A DNA stretch of 64,000 nt from Anthropogastromicrobium sp050944455 (lineage in GTDB: Bacteria > Bacillota > Clostridia > Lachnospirales > Lachnospiraceae): positions 1 through 64,000 of the forward strand of contig JBMNRC010000007.1 in the NCBI GenBank assembly GCA_050944455.1, written 5' to 3'. Numbering within the stretch: position 1 is the stretch's first letter; the number at the start of each line of letters is the position of its first letter. A program made the position numbers and the translations under genes. Positions 36,501 to 43,694 of this stretch are shown here, piece after piece. A model generated the notes under the pieces. That model saw only the letters and a list, made by a program, of their open reading frames with translations, did no database searches and was not told the origin of the DNA.

Positions 36501-37249
36501 GCGCGGACAGGAACCGCGGCGCCGTCCGGCGCGGTCAGGCGGAAAATCAGTTTCATGCCGGGCCGGCTGCCATCAACGGAAGTTTTAATCCTCAGAGAAC
36601 CGTCAGTGCGGTCGGGCAGCCATACCGGGGCGGCGTCCGCGTGAAAGGATGACAGATACGCCGGCGGCAGAACCAGGAGATATACGTCGTGAATGATTCC
36701 TCCGTGGTTGAAGGTGCTCACTTTCTCGGATACGTCGTCGCCTGCCAGAAGAATTTCCATAACTTCCGCGTCCCCGACAGCCCCGGTGACGTCCGCGTTC
36801 CAGGTAATCATTCCATTATCATGGTGCCTGATGTACCTCCCGTTCACATAGAGATCCACATGGGCGTTGGTACCCTCGAAGCGAAGGACAAAACGGGATC
36901 CGGGTTCACACTGCGGAACGGTCACTGTCTTCCGGCAGAACCAGAAACCGGTAAATCCCGGGATGTGCGCTTTGTCCATAGAAGAAGGCACCAGGATTTT
37001 CGACCAGCCCTGCGCCGGAGACGCATCAGCGGAACTGCTGCCGCTGTTTCCGTCCGCCGGCTCTTTCCGCGGATTTTTCCCGCTTTCTGTTTTTTCCGCA
37101 CCGGGTATCGCTGAAAATTCCCCCGCGTCCGCGGCGCTCCGGTATTCCCATTCACCGTTCAGGCAGAGCACAGGCTCCGCGCAGCCGTATACAGAAACCG
37201 GTATCGGCGCAATACCTGGTATTCGCGGAATCTCCGTATTATGAATCAT
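33551..37249 (-). CDS. Active-site-intact GH2 glycoside hydrolase with long C-terminal extension
   Basis: 1232 aa, no signal peptide. Order: GH2 sugar-binding sandwich (LCLNGEWEYRS; FWFCRKTVTVPQ; YVNGRYIRHHDNGMITW), Ig-like domain with an acidic insert, TIM barrel (RGTCRHE, NYVRTSHYPPSSYFLDLCDEYGIYVEDE), acid/base Glu458 in WSLCNESF, nucleophile Glu533 in VLHDEYVHV, and GALGGAIWAGIDE. The remaining ~600 residues contain a Gal-mutarotase-like sandwich and a final sugar-binding-like domain (GIVWYASVDINYGIAEVFLDGKRMG). Likely a beta-galactosidase or beta-glucuronidase; the length is unusual. GAGGACG lies before the ATG at 37249. Downstream of its catalytically dead paralogue. Confidence 0.93.
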   Translation of the reverse strand: MIHNTEIPRIPGIAPIPVSVYGCAEPVLCLNGEWEYRSAADAGEFSAIPGAEKTESGKNPRKEPADGNSGSSSADASPAQGWSKILVPSSMDKAHIPGFTGFWFCRKTVTVPQCEPGSRFVLRFEGTNAHVDLYVNGRYIRHHDNGMITWNADVTGAVGDAEVMEILLAGDDVSEKVSTFNHGGIIHDVYLLVLPPAYLSSFHADAAPVWLPDRTDGSLRIKTSVDGSRPGMKLIFRLTAPDGAAVPVRARVEKAEGTAPEKTELEMEAPGAAEPEKTPSGSEGQKEQEYTLSVPSPELWDAEHPNLYTLEISLKDGNRTLETVKNRIGFREIRREGNQVFINRREVKLRGTCRHEVTPLNGRSVPKETIRRDVELFKEANINYVRTSHYPPSSYFLDLCDEYGIYVEDELALAFIARTLDYTEQDPREAGRYLSHFAETYARDGSHPCVIIWSLCNESFCGTNFDLLNHFAKQTDPSRLTKFSYPMTMREDYLPVDVWSIHYGNVEDDPSVRRDNVGVGGAFGKTMPVLHDEYVHVPCYNRTEQRRDPGVREFWGKSIARFWDHIWNTKGALGGAIWAGIDETDLYVGGNSTHLEWGIIDLWRRKKPEHTMTRRAYSPVVLRDVNPLTEQIRAEDGETETPRIVREDDGKAGSDFTLSIPVENRFCHTDLSEGTFSGFFLTRASAGDLSVEACERAAREGRAKGVFRISGPQLPPGGKGRFAVPCRKDADYLYLAYADSRGRQVSEDLIDLSRFGFGSAVTARKKESAEEGNRDACAGELTVKICRKTGRFAEISRNGKILITDGPYLHVPYLQLPDWTVKEISVSPAEAEESGGMLILRNDAESEVTVRGSFGNALSLTWVYRIHRDGRLEISYRADSVAIPMPRKIKLRVGVDCGGLDELGITLVSAEGADQVSWSRRGDYSVYPEDFIDRTRGTARKGSRERPEPFGEPPRHPWKDDVRCEIRNGRYDPGIKGSNDFCSAKENITEAEISSSGDPALCWKILPVPGTGERPAVSGETAAAEGRRGEPAGSGRSRGLSLRAEGLLRKDRVIPCGDPSLVYQGQWYAMETADRYAGGPERWAEDENASVTCRFRGNGIVWYASVDINYGIAEVFLDGKRMGTVSQKVDGVDFPGSAEGFDRRDNYPVWSADGLPDGEHTLTIRCTGTHEPGSKGNYIAVGYFYVIRNGELQKTAVHLLQARNFPQISWGNWKEQPIRLSTGDEGYFCLKF

Positions 37250-37439
37250 CAGTCCGTCCTCTTTTCTCATATTGATCCGATTTCAGCAGTTCCGTCCTGG
37301 TATCCCCTTGTTCTGAAAACGGCGCACTACATCCCCCAGCGCAGGCAGTCAGCGCCTTTTCCGCCATCATTATTTCTGCGGCTTTTCTGCTGAATGCCTG
37401 CTGCCGGTATCTGTCAGAACCTTACTCCCTGTGCATAGC

Positions 37440-37595
37440 CAGAATGCCCTTTTCTGTGCTTATCAGAATGCCAATTCCCCTTTGATGGCCGGAATTGTCC
37501 GTGATTCAGAAGTGTTCTTTTCTATGTTTATCAGTATTTGACACAGCATTCCTACCTTAACAGAATATTTTCTATCTGTACAGTATCAGAATGCC
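37440..37595 (-). promoter_or_regulatory. Repeated motif upstream of GH2, possible operators
   Basis: CTTTTCTGTGCTTATCAG (37449-37466) returns as CTTTTCTATGTTTATCAG (37517-37534) 68 bp away, and a third, looser copy lies at 37567-37590. CAGAATGCC occurs at 37440, 37464 and 37587. These fill most of the 361-bp gap 37250-37610 between the two GH2 genes. No consensus promoter is seen, so an activator is likely. Confidence 0.4.
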
Positions 37596-37610
37596 GTTTT
37601 ATGCTCACAG

Positions 37611-40007
37611 TCAGGATTTTGTCCAACCGGATTCCTGTGGTTCGTCCTCCGTCGACAGCTTGAAGAAAGATCTCACTTTGCTGCCCCGTCCGGGGAGAAC
37701 CGGTCTCGTATAATTCCCGTAAACCAGGCGCGGATAGTTGACGGCTTCATTGACATGAACCAGCAGCCTCTCCGGATGTTCCGGATGATCGATCTCAAAG
37801 GAATCCACGGAAATCCAGTTTCCCTGGGAAGGCGGAATGTGTTTTCCGAGCACAGTCAGCTCCATCACGTGCTTCCCCATAGGCAGACCGTGAATTCCGG
37901 CGATTCTCTGATGGTACCTCTTCTCGTAGCCTCTGCTCATGCTCTCAAAGTAAGCCGTGGGAGTATGTTCGTCAAACTCTGAAACTATTTTCCGCCCGTC
38001 GACTGTGACGTCACAGAGCCCCCTGTTGCGGTCGGAGGTTCCGTAAATGGTGATTCCGGTTCCGGTAAAACTCACCCGGCACACCGCGCCGTTTTCATCC
38101 GACAGGGTTTCGGTCGAATTGACAAGGCCGGCCTGATCCTCCACGCGGTACCAGCTGCCCTTCCATTCGATCGAGGCTATTCTGGATGATCTGCTTCTGT
38201 CGTCGATCACGCATACCGGATCCGGCGTCTTCTCCAGCCGGATGGAGCGCGTCCCGTCGGACAATACCCTGAGCGGGGGCTGGTTCTCTGTTCCCAGCAG
38301 TTCCGCACCGAAAAGGCTGAATTTCTGCGCAGCAAAAACAGAAGGATCCTTTTCCGAGTCCGCAGTATGTATCCTGAACGAATCCGCCGGATCTCCCGAA
38401 AGCCAGGCTACCTTGTGATATCCCTGCGCAATAAGCCAGCTGATGCCGAATTCATCCAGTCCGCCCGGATCAAGGCCGATGCCGGCTTTCACGCTGTGAG
38501 GCAGCGGGCGGCCGAAGTCCTCGATGGTTCCCCGGGTATCGATAACGCCGTCTTCTCTCAGATGAATCTCAAAAACCGCCGTCACACCGCGCTGTGAGCA
38601 TTGTTTTGTCCTGAAGACCACCTCTCGGTCAATCCGGTCGGCGCCGGCCGTCTCTGCGCGCCAGCTCCCTGTCCCGAAGCGTCCTGTGTGGAGAACCGGT
38701 CCCCCGAGAATGACCGGGATATACGTCTCCCCGCGCCTGACCGCAATCTTCACAAACTGTCCTGTTGCTGACGAAAACTCCGCATGAATCAGATGATTTT
38801 CGGCAATTGTCAGGCTTCCGGTCCTGGTCAGGCTGAAGGTGTCCGTCACAAAAGCCCGCTTCAGTTCCTCATACTCCGGCTTGGGGCAGTGATTCTGGTC
38901 GAGGACGCCGGCACAGCCGTACTCCGGATCATCAAGCGCCGCAAACACAGCGCCGCCCAGCGCTCCGTCCGTCTGGCGGATAGCCGCCGCAAAGCGCTGG
39001 ATGCTCTCCCCCCAGAACCGGTGCACACCGGGGTCGCGATCGATCTCATCCAGGTTGTGATAGGGAACAGGAGCCATCGCGTCATGCAATACCGGCAGGT
39101 TCAGTTCCTGCGCTTCACCGAGCTGATAGCCGATCTCATTGTCGGCTCCCGGCGTATGGAAAACAACCATCTGGTCGTAGCAGCGATCCATCGGCAGGTT
39201 CCAGGAATTAAACCATACGCTCCACACATCCGGGAGCTGTTCATTTTCCGGAATCGTCATCGGAAGATGGAAGTTGACAAGGCGCACCGGATCGAGGCCT
39301 CGCACGGTCTCCGCTGCCGCGCGGAAATTGTCGCCCCATACGCAGTTTGCCCCAACCAGCCAGAGAAGAATACACGGGTGGTTTCTTCCTGCCGTGACAA
39401 CCGAACGGGCCCGTTCCGTGTATCGGGTTCTCAGGGCAGGCGCGTTCTGGAGACCCAGTCTCTTATCGCCGTAATCTTCCCATCCGAGCGTCTGCTCCAC
39501 AAAAAATCCCATCTCATCGCAGAGTGTGAGGAGCGATTCCGAGAAAGGCTGTCTCGCTGCTCTCAGATAATTGACGCCGGCTTCCTTGAAAAGCGTCAGG
39601 TCATGCCGGAGGAGTTCCCTGTGTGTTTCCTCCGATTCCCCCGCCGGCATTTTCGGTTCCCGATAGACAAGACCCATCAGTTTCACCGGCCTGCGGTTCC
39701 AGTATACCCTGTTTTCTTTTTTCTCGATTTCCCTGAGCCCGGTCCGCACCGTCACAGAGCCGCCTTCCGGGGTTCCGATCCGCACCGTATAAAGCACCGG
39801 CGTCTGCGGTGACCATAGTTTCGCGTCCCTGACTTCTGTGCTCACTGTCCCTGAGCCATCGGGCGCCTGGCCCTGCGCAAGCTCATTGCCTGAAGGATCC
39901 GTGACTGTCACGCTCACAGCTTCCTTTCCCGCTGTATCGCAGGATGTTTCAAAAAACCATTGATTCTTTTTGCGGACACTTCTCACTTCCCAGGACTCTT
40001 CTGCCAT
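37611..40007 (-). CDS. Catalytically inactive GH2 homologue (pseudo-enzyme)
   Basis: 798 aa. It aligns without gaps to the neighbouring GH2 through the catalytic region, yet both catalytic residues are gone: acid/base Glu (WSLCNES) is Asn221 in WLVGANC, and the nucleophile Glu (VLHDEY) is Ala310 in VLHDAM. RTSHYP is RAARQP and the RHE motif is YRE. The fold residues (NRRPVKLMG, LLTLCDEMGFFVEQ, RDPGVHRFWGESI, TDGALGGAVFAALDD) and the C-terminal sugar-binding part are well kept, and the frame is open. The N-terminal sugar-binding sandwich is missing. GGAGGG lies before the ATG at 40007. It may bind sugar, form a complex with GH2, or sense substrate. Confidence 0.88.
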   Translation of the reverse strand: MAEESWEVRSVRKKNQWFFETSCDTAGKEAVSVTVTDPSGNELAQGQAPDGSGTVSTEVRDAKLWSPQTPVLYTVRIGTPEGGSVTVRTGLREIEKKENRVYWNRRPVKLMGLVYREPKMPAGESEETHRELLRHDLTLFKEAGVNYLRAARQPFSESLLTLCDEMGFFVEQTLGWEDYGDKRLGLQNAPALRTRYTERARSVVTAGRNHPCILLWLVGANCVWGDNFRAAAETVRGLDPVRLVNFHLPMTIPENEQLPDVWSVWFNSWNLPMDRCYDQMVVFHTPGADNEIGYQLGEAQELNLPVLHDAMAPVPYHNLDEIDRDPGVHRFWGESIQRFAAAIRQTDGALGGAVFAALDDPEYGCAGVLDQNHCPKPEYEELKRAFVTDTFSLTRTGSLTIAENHLIHAEFSSATGQFVKIAVRRGETYIPVILGGPVLHTGRFGTGSWRAETAGADRIDREVVFRTKQCSQRGVTAVFEIHLREDGVIDTRGTIEDFGRPLPHSVKAGIGLDPGGLDEFGISWLIAQGYHKVAWLSGDPADSFRIHTADSEKDPSVFAAQKFSLFGAELLGTENQPPLRVLSDGTRSIRLEKTPDPVCVIDDRSRSSRIASIEWKGSWYRVEDQAGLVNSTETLSDENGAVCRVSFTGTGITIYGTSDRNRGLCDVTVDGRKIVSEFDEHTPTAYFESMSRGYEKRYHQRIAGIHGLPMGKHVMELTVLGKHIPPSQGNWISVDSFEIDHPEHPERLLVHVNEAVNYPRLVYGNYTRPVLPGRGSKVRSFFKLSTEDEPQESGWTKS

Positions 40008-40027
40008 ATATTTCCCTCCATAGCAGC

Positions 40028-40095
40028 AGAGCCGGCCTGCCCGGCCGGCCCCGCGAGCCTTTTCATCTCTCTGTCTGTATCTTCTGCCGCGCCGG
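40028..40095 (-). repeat. Degenerate copy of the ABC-operon terminator segment
   Basis: The segment with the GGCCGGCC hairpin, GAGAGATGAAAA and GCGCGGCAG wording closely matches 40873-40940, the terminator region after the second ABC operon. Here the T-run is lost, and the hairpin sits ~20 nt before the ribosome site of the GH2 homologue, where it could hinder translation. Confidence 0.55.
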
Positions 40096-40195
40096 CGGCA
40101 GTTCGTCTGTTTTTCAGAGGTGCTCCGGATTTTCCTCAAATCGTTCGGAATCACCAGATTATCAGATTCGTAAAACCGATAGAAGCTATTATCTG

Positions 40196-40273
40196 TCATC
40201 TGGCAGTAGAACTTCGGTTTCGAATCCGGACCAGTCTGCAGTACCGAGCGGCATGCAATGCCTTTGCTTTCAT
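40196..40273 (-). CDS. Possible 25-codon leader ORF with ATGA overlap
   Basis: A strong ribosome site (AAGGGAGG) precedes the ATG at 40273 on the minus strand. The frame runs 25 codons, is basic (many Arg), and stops at 40196-40198. Its TGA overlaps the ATG at 40199 that opens an in-frame 64-codon extension of the GH2 homologue. It resembles a translationally coupled leader. No family is recognised. Confidence 0.35.
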   Translation of the reverse strand: MKAKALHAARYCRLVRIRNRSSTAR

Positions 40274-40383
40274 TTTGGGTTTCCTCCCTTCAGGACATCG
40301 GACAATCCAGTTTCATTATATTCATCCGGATTTTTATGCTACTTTTTTTACACTATTTCGATTCTGTTTGCAATTAGTATCGC

Positions 40384-40412
40384 TAAATAAAAAATCAGGG
40401 CTGCGAGAGCCC
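40384..40412 (-). terminator. Hairpin with T-run inside the leader region
   Basis: On the minus strand GGGCT / AGCCC (5-nt loop) is followed by TGATTTTTTATTT. The stem is short but GC-only in the core. It lies ~150 nt after the promoter at 40562-40590 and before the GH2 homologue, so it would either end a small RNA or act as an attenuator. Confidence 0.55.
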
Positions 40413-40556
40413 CATGGAAACCGGATATCCGTCTCTGACCCTTTCTTTCTGTATCAGTCAAACACACAGGTACCAATGTCTTCAGCGCAATTGAACAGGC
40501 TATACCAGGCCTGTGCTGATTATCAGGAACAATTATACTAGCTTAATAGTTCTTTA
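40384..40556 (-). ncRNA. Candidate small RNA or attenuated leader
   Basis: Bounded by the duplicated promoter (-10 at 40562-40567) and the T-run hairpin. No ORF longer than five codons is seen in it. It contains short self-complementary pieces (CAGGC..GCCTG; CCGGATATCCGG). Existence is inferred only from promoter and terminator positions. Confidence 0.35.
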
Positions 40557-40561
40557 ACATT

Positions 40562-40670
40562 ATTGTAATATAATCGTTCCTGGATTTCTATAGAAAAATT
40601 CAAGATATTTATGTAATAATATTCCATTTTTTTGGTTCTAAAATCTGCTTTTTGGTATATATATGTATTA
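40562..40670 (-). promoter_or_regulatory. Duplicated promoter-operator region, copy A
   Basis: -10 TACAAT (40562-40567), 17-bp spacer, poor -35 TAGAAA (40585-40590), a conserved box CTATAGAAAAATTCAAGA plus TATTTATGT at 40588-40614 (plus-strand wording), and a second AT-rich box TTTTTGGTATATATA at 40648-40670. It matches the region at 44809-44912 position by position, including the distance between boxes. The poor -35 suggests an activator. The AT-rich stretch 40671-40872 upstream shows no gene. Confidence 0.65.
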
Positions 40671-40872
40671 TATTCCGATTATGTAAACGTTTCTCTGTCT
40701 GATTGTTTCTTCAATTCACAGAACAGTCAAAGGCTCCTGCGCCTGCACATAGGACAGTTTATTTCTGCAAATTTCTGTTCTGCCGAAAACATCAGCACAG
40801 GCTCATCAGACCAGACTGAACACCTGTCAGTAAACGGACGGAGACGGGCAGCGCAGGCGCATAGAAAAGAAG

Positions 40873-40898
40873 CGGGGCCGGCCTTTCGGCCGGCCCCG
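40873..40898 (-). terminator. Terminator of the second ABC operon
   Basis: CGGGGCCGGCC / GGCCGGCCCCG with a GAAA-type loop is followed on the minus strand by CTTCTTTTCT; T-rich DNA also lies on the other side. It ends the transporter operon 137 bp after the binding-protein stop codon. Confidence 0.8.
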
Positions 40899-40940
40899 GG
40901 AGTTTTTCATCTCTCTGACGGTATCTGCCGCCGCGCAGAA
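40873..40940 (-). repeat. Terminator segment, second copy at 40028-40095
   Basis: Shares GGCCGGCCCCG, the TTTTCATCTCTCTG stretch and a TATCTGCCGCCGCGC-like piece in the same order with 40028-40095. Apart from these two no further copy was seen in the window. Confidence 0.55.
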
Positions 40941-41034
40941 CGGCGGCTCATTTTACTTTTAAACGCAATCAACGGCAATCCGGAGGATTCTGTTCCGCTG
41001 CCGCGGGGTTTGCGTCTCCGCGGCGGTATTCCGC

Positions 41035-42579
41035 TTATTCCGCCGCTTTCTGTTCAAAGTAAGCATTCAGCTGTTCAACGGTTTCCTCTTTGATGGTTTC
41101 GATGCCGGCTGCCTCCGCCTGCGCGTCGAATTCTTCTATCGTCGCGTCAATATCGTCGACCAGTCCCAGCTGCAGAAGCGGAACATACTGCGTCTCCACA
41201 TCCGCCATCGCGGCCCATTCGTCGGAAACATCGGTTGTCGAGAACGAGAATCCGACGGTCGGGCTCTCGATGGAGATCTTCTCCCACTCGTCCATGATGT
41301 CCAGCTGCGCCTGGAAGGTTCCCTGCTGATCCATCTCAAGGCTGGTGTTCTTCAGGCCCCAGGACGGAGCGGCGCCGTAAGACCAGGTTCCGTAATGCTC
41401 GGCCTGGCTCCAGGTTCCGTCGTCATTCAGCGTGATGTGATAGTCCGGGATGCCGTAACGGATAATCGTGTACGCTTCCTTGTTGTTCTTCAGAACGTCC
41501 AGCGCCATCAGAGCCCGCTCCGGATTCTTCGAGGAATACGGAATCGCGTAGCCGTCGCTATCGTAAGCTCCGATTGATACATTATCCATCGTCAGGTCAT
41601 AAAGCTCCGGTTTCCAGTCCGGGTTGGTCTGCTCCATCGAGCTGCAGGCGCCGCCGGCGGTTCCGAGGTTCTGGAGATATACAGCGGATGTGCCGTTCAG
41701 GAAGGAATCGCGCACATCTGTCTGGTTATTGACCGCGCTCAGCGACCAGTCGCCCTGGTTCGCCGCTTCCTTCATCTGCTCGGCAAAAGACCTGAAGAAA
41801 TCGGAATCGTACAGGAAGAAAATATCGTCGGCCGTGTATTCGGTTTTCCCTTCTTCATACTGATAATAGAAATAATCGTTGACTTTGATCAGGTTGTTGC
41901 CTGTCACCGCAATCATTTCCTGCAGGAACTGGCCGTTCTGCGAAGCATTGTACGCGTACTGGACGCCGGAATCCGGGTCTTCCGAGACCGCTTTCATGTA
42001 GGCCATGAGGTCGTCGATCGTCTCAAGCGGGTCAAGGCCGTATTTCTCCCGCAGATCGCCGCGGATAGCCGCAACCGTATGCAGATATCCGATTTTGTTG
42101 CAGGGAACGTAATACAGCTTTCCGTCGATCATTCCCTGCTGGAAGGTCGCCGTATCCTGCGACGCGTAAGTCTGCGGCATATACTGCTGCAGCATCTCGT
42201 CCGTGATCTCCTGGAACGCGCCCTGCCCGGCTTCATCCGCGTAGAAGCACCAGCCGGAGGTGTAGATCAGGTCAATGTCCTCGCCTCCCGCAAGGAGCAG
42301 GGAATAGTTGGTCGAGTAATCCGCGACCGACAGGGCCTTGAACTCGATCGTCGCGTTGATCTCCCGCTCCAGAATCTCGTTCACGGCATCGAAAATCATC
42401 TGTTCGTCGCCGTACTCGTTGCCCACATAGTAAAGGGTCAGGTCGACATGCTCGCTCACGTCATTGCCGTAATACTCAGTGGCCGCTCCCGTGCTTTCCT
42501 CCGCCATCACCGGCGCGCAGGACAGGACCATCGCGGCGGACACAGCCGCCGGAATCACTTTTCGCAGCGTTTTTCTCAT
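41035..42579 (-). CDS. ABC sugar transporter substrate-binding protein, second system
   Basis: 514 aa. Signal peptide MRKTLRKVIPAAVSAAMVLSCAPVMA; the Cys does not sit in a good lipobox, so cleavage after AxA-like PVMA is more likely and the protein may be released or loosely held. The mature part is a family-1 binding protein with a C-terminal DUF3502-like portion (FSFSTTDVSDEWAAMADVETQYVPLLQLG). A leading LTLYYVGNEYGDEQMIFDAVNEILE and a GEDIDLIYTSGW strand are typical. The ATG at 42579 has a near-perfect AAGGAGG; 57 upstream in-frame codons have none. Third gene of the operon. Confidence 0.93.
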   Translation of the reverse strand: MRKTLRKVIPAAVSAAMVLSCAPVMAEESTGAATEYYGNDVSEHVDLTLYYVGNEYGDEQMIFDAVNEILEREINATIEFKALSVADYSTNYSLLLAGGEDIDLIYTSGWCFYADEAGQGAFQEITDEMLQQYMPQTYASQDTATFQQGMIDGKLYYVPCNKIGYLHTVAAIRGDLREKYGLDPLETIDDLMAYMKAVSEDPDSGVQYAYNASQNGQFLQEMIAVTGNNLIKVNDYFYYQYEEGKTEYTADDIFFLYDSDFFRSFAEQMKEAANQGDWSLSAVNNQTDVRDSFLNGTSAVYLQNLGTAGGACSSMEQTNPDWKPELYDLTMDNVSIGAYDSDGYAIPYSSKNPERALMALDVLKNNKEAYTIIRYGIPDYHITLNDDGTWSQAEHYGTWSYGAAPSWGLKNTSLEMDQQGTFQAQLDIMDEWEKISIESPTVGFSFSTTDVSDEWAAMADVETQYVPLLQLGLVDDIDATIEEFDAQAEAAGIETIKEETVEQLNAYFEQKAAE

Positions 42580-42763
42580 AAGAAAACCTCCTTCTATTCT
42601 GACTGTTCTCTGACAGCAGATTCCTTGAAATAACCGACCCGCGGCTGCGCTGCGGCTTCGCTGATTCCGCCGCAGTGCTTTCCGGTCTGGCACAGCTTCG
42701 CGGATTCCGACGCCGTGCCTGACGCATCTGAAACAGGCGGGGATCCGCACCGCAGAATACCCG

Positions 42764-43678
42764 TCAGCCTTTCACCGCCCCGAGGGTCAGGCCCTTGATA
42801 AAGTAGCGCTGCACAAACGGGTAAAGCAGCAGAATCGGCCCGGTGACGATTACCGTCAGGGCCATCTTCATGGACTCGATTGGCACTGTGTTGATCACCT
42901 CTCCGGATTCCGACGCGATATCGCGCAGCGCCTGCGCGTCGTTGATCAGTTTATACAGAAGATACTGCAGGCTGTAGAGTTTTTCATCGTGGATGAAAAG
43001 CATCGTGTTGTACCAGCTGTTCCAGTAGCCGAGCGCCGTAAACAGGCTGATTGTCGCGATGACGGGCGTGGACAGAGGCCAGATCAGGCGGATGAAGATC
43101 TGGAAATCTCCGGCTCCGTCGATCTTTGCGGACTCGATGATTTCGTACGGAATGCCTGCCGTGAATCCTTTCACCAGGATGATATTCCACACGGAAATCA
43201 TTCCCGGGATGATCAGCGCCATGATGTTGTCGCGGAAACCGAGCGCGATGCACACCATGTACCACGGCATCAGCCCGCCGGAAAACAGGGTGGTGAAAAA
43301 GAAATAGAACGAAAATTTATTTCTCCAGTCGAAGTCTTTTCTCATCAGGACGTAGCCGGTCATCATGTTGATGAAGGTTGACGCGGCCGTCCCGACCACA
43401 GTGACGAACGTCGTCACGCCGTAGGCCCGGATGATGGAACCGGGGTTTGAAAAAATGCTCTTGTAGCTTTCCAGTGAAAACGCCTTCGGGATCAGCCGGT
43501 ATCCGTACTTCGCGATCTCCTGTTCGCTCTGGAAGGAAGATCCGATGACCAATAAGAACGGAAGCAGGCACAGAATGGCGAACAGGAACAGGAAAGGATA
43601 CCCGATCAGTTTGAACGCCACTACGTCCTTTGACCTGATTTTTCTTCCTGAAGAGACCGCTGCCGCTTTTGCTTTCAT
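42764..43678 (-). CDS. ABC sugar transporter permease (MalG/LplC type), second system
   Basis: 304 aa with about six membrane spans starting at FKLIGYPFLFLFAILCLLPFLLVIGSSF. EAA loop: EIIESAKIDGAGDFQIFIRLIWPLSTPV. It ends YPFVQRYFIKGLTLGAVKG, parallel to the permease at 16975-17880. GGGGAGGG precedes the ATG. It lies 16 bp after its partner permease gene; no ATPase gene is nearby. Confidence 0.95.
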   Translation of the reverse strand: MKAKAAAVSSGRKIRSKDVVAFKLIGYPFLFLFAILCLLPFLLVIGSSFQSEQEIAKYGYRLIPKAFSLESYKSIFSNPGSIIRAYGVTTFVTVVGTAASTFINMMTGYVLMRKDFDWRNKFSFYFFFTTLFSGGLMPWYMVCIALGFRDNIMALIIPGMISVWNIILVKGFTAGIPYEIIESAKIDGAGDFQIFIRLIWPLSTPVIATISLFTALGYWNSWYNTMLFIHDEKLYSLQYLLYKLINDAQALRDIASESGEVINTVPIESMKMALTVIVTGPILLLYPFVQRYFIKGLTLGAVKG

Positions 43679-43694
43679 CTACGGTTCCCTCCCC

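Noticed and set aside
37611..40007. GH2 homologue as a decaying pseudogene
   Set aside because: No frameshift or internal stop over 798 codons, a strong ribosome site, and conserved fold residues argue for a maintained protein.
40200..40240. tRNA-like TTCGAATCC piece
   Set aside because: T-arm pairing fails beyond 3-4 bp, and no acceptor, anticodon or D-arm partners could be found on either strand.
39960..40541. 193-codon plus-strand frame across the GH2 leader region
   Set aside because: No motif, overlaps the start of the GH2 homologue and the minus-strand regulatory signals; likely chance in AT-richer DNA.
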